Shown here: one piece after another, positions 63,046 to 64,000 of the stretch
Numbering within the stretch: position 1 is the first letter of the stretch
Layout of the letters: every line of letters starts with the position of its first letter
From: Aureisphaera galaxeae
GTDB lineage: Bacteria; Bacteroidota; Bacteroidia; Flavobacteriales; Flavobacteriaceae
DNA length: 64,000 nucleotides
NCBI RefSeq assembly: GCF_028561275.1
Contig: NZ_JAQQTF010000002.1
Span: 248,001-312,000, forward strand
Direction: 5' to 3'
Position numbers and translations under genes: made by a program
The notes under the pieces: generated by a model
The model's database searches: none
What the model saw: only the letters and a program-made list of their open reading frames with translations
Told to the model about the DNA's origin: nothing

Positions 63046-63075
63046 GGGGTAACAATGTTTAGGGTGGTGGATATA
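63046..63075 (+). promoter_or_regulatory. Candidate ECF promoter box, copy 2
   Basis: GGGGTAACAAT (63046-63056), 10 bases, then GTGGATATA (63067-63075): identical boxes and identical spacing to copy 1, 33 bases before the next gene. Confidence 0.72.
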
Positions 63076-63108
63076 AGGTCAAATAACAAAAACTAAAATC
63101 TTTCAATT

Positions 63109-64000
63109 ATGAAAACTAAATTACTTCTTTCGACCCTAACCTTTTTTATGAGCCTTTACATGGCCGCGCAGTACCAAACCAATGTAAGCGTAGCCAATGA
63201 ACACTATCACGATCTAAATCAGACTATCATTAACGATGGTACCGATGACATTATGGTCGCTTCCAATTTATTCGATCCCGGTATGACCAATCAAGTAATT
63301 TCTTTGAAGAGAATTAATCAATTTGGAAATGTAGTTTGGGCAAGGGAATATGACGCCCTTCCTTTGGTAAACGCAAGGGTATTCGACATTGTAAACCGTT
63401 TCGATTTGGTATACATCACCGGATCGGTAGATGTAGGAGGAATTAAGAGAGTCTTTATCGCCGAGATTGACGCTGCCACTGGCGGGGTATTAAACTCACA
63501 ATTCTATGACATTGTTTCTCCTAACTTTAATTCAAGAGGATTGCATATTGAATACACCGAAAGCGACGCCGATGGCGATGGAGCTCCAGACCCAGGATTG
63601 GTAGTAGGTGGTTTCTTTAGCGATTGCTATAATTTGAGTACTACCTGTATTAACAATATAGGGTTTGTATTACGCACGGATGCTGGTCTAAACCACATTT
63701 GGGCAGCTGAGTTAGATGCTCTGGCTCCCGGTGCTTCGGCAGACTACGATTTTGTAAACCGTATCACAGAAACCAGCGATGGCTTTTTCCTTACCGGAAG
63801 TGCTACAGGATTGAATTCCTCTAGCTTTACCCAACAAGGAGTATTGGCCCATAAGATCGATTTTATGGGGAACCCGATTTGGGACAATAGCTATCTCTTT
63901 GGAAACTCTCAGGATGTCAGTGTAGATGCTTACTATGATGCTGGAACCAATGAGATTTATATGTTGGCCAACTATTCCGTTTCCCACTATTTCGGGGTAA
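63109..64000 (+). CDS. Secreted repeat protein, 3' end cut by window
   Basis: The frame is open from the ATG at 63109 to the window edge, about 297 residues. It has a signal peptide (MKTKLLLSTLTFFMSLYMAAQ) and a propeller-like mature part with repeats such as ISLKRINQFGNVVWAREYD, VFIAEIDAATGGVLNSQFYD and GFFLTGSATGLN. The C-terminus is missing; a T9SS domain is expected from context but not seen. It shares the ECF-like box with the previous gene and is likely a co-regulated cargo. Confidence 0.88.
   Translation, partial: MKTKLLLSTLTFFMSLYMAAQYQTNVSVANEHYHDLNQTIINDGTDDIMVASNLFDPGMTNQVISLKRINQFGNVVWAREYDALPLVNARVFDIVNRFDLVYITGSVDVGGIKRVFIAEIDAATGGVLNSQFYDIVSPNFNSRGLHIEYTESDADGDGAPDPGLVVGGFFSDCYNLSTTCINNIGFVLRTDAGLNHIWAAELDALAPGASADYDFVNRITETSDGFFLTGSATGLNSSSFTQQGVLAHKIDFMGNPIWDNSYLFGNSQDVSVDAYYDAGTNEIYMLANYSVSHYFGV

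Noticed and set aside
1-64000. CRISPR arrays, tRNA genes, insertion sequences or prophage
   Set aside because: No regularly spaced repeats, no cloverleaf-like sequences, no transposase or phage structural genes were found by reading; a dedicated tRNA search was not possible.

Overview
The window comes from a chromosome of a Bacteroidota bacterium, most likely a marine member of the Flavobacteriaceae. The base composition is moderate. Start codons lack Shine-Dalgarno sequences, and several genes are preceded by the Bacteroidota promoter form TTG-N16..20-TAnnTTTG. Many exported proteins end in type IX secretion system (T9SS) type A sorting domains. Typical family genes are present: DUF3078, DUF2480, single-chain glycyl-tRNA synthetase, and SdhC of the b558 type. 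No tRNA, rRNA, CRISPR array, insertion sequence or prophage was seen.

Layout. 1-1315: truncated secreted PKD/T9SS-like gene. 1439-4652: endonuclease-family protein, HflX GTPase and a DUF3078 protein around a bidirectional terminator. 4762-12070 (minus): a complete SUF iron-sulfur operon, in transcription order sufA, sufB, a lipoprotein gene, sufC, sufD, sufS, a META-domain lipoprotein gene, sufE, a DUF59 gene and a DUF2480 gene. 12222-22009 (minus): seven-gene surface cluster made of four choice-of-anchor B paralogues (one lipoprotein, three T9SS cargo), a seven-repeat propeller lipoprotein, an MbnP-type copper-binding lipoprotein and its di-haem MbnH/CcpA partner. 22180-32149: mostly housekeeping and accessory genes (thiL, two small zinc-ribbon proteins, hydrolase, brnQ, a stand-alone CBM48-like protein, aminopeptidase P, Crp/Fnr regulator, a 948-residue BNR/VPS10 protein, SMI1/KNR4 protein). 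32314-35760: sdhCAB. 35840-47267: Vsr-like endonuclease, hybrid histidine kinase, methionine aminotransferase/ankyrin/omega-amidase operon, Ig-like lipoprotein, TetR regulator, ComF, coiled-coil protein, glyS and a lipoprotein. 47548-56927: two paralogous giant T9SS cargo proteins and a SprA-like outer-membrane barrel. 57051-58861: exodeoxyribonuclease III and an OmpA lipoprotein, the latter flanked by REP-like palindromes. 58954-64000: ECF sigma factor with anti-sigma-like TPR protein, next to two T9SS cargo genes that share an identical bipartite promoter-like box.

How the parts fit. The SUF operon makes Fe-S clusters, which the adjacent sdhB product and other enzymes need. The 12-22 kb cluster looks like a surface or periplasmic copper/haem module whose displayed partners are the choice-of-anchor B proteins; this is the best candidate for an undescribed system. 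The sigma factor at 60 kb probably drives the neighbouring secreted-protein genes through the shared GGGGTAACAAT-N10-GTGGATATA box. This is inferred from two exactly spaced copies and has not been tested.
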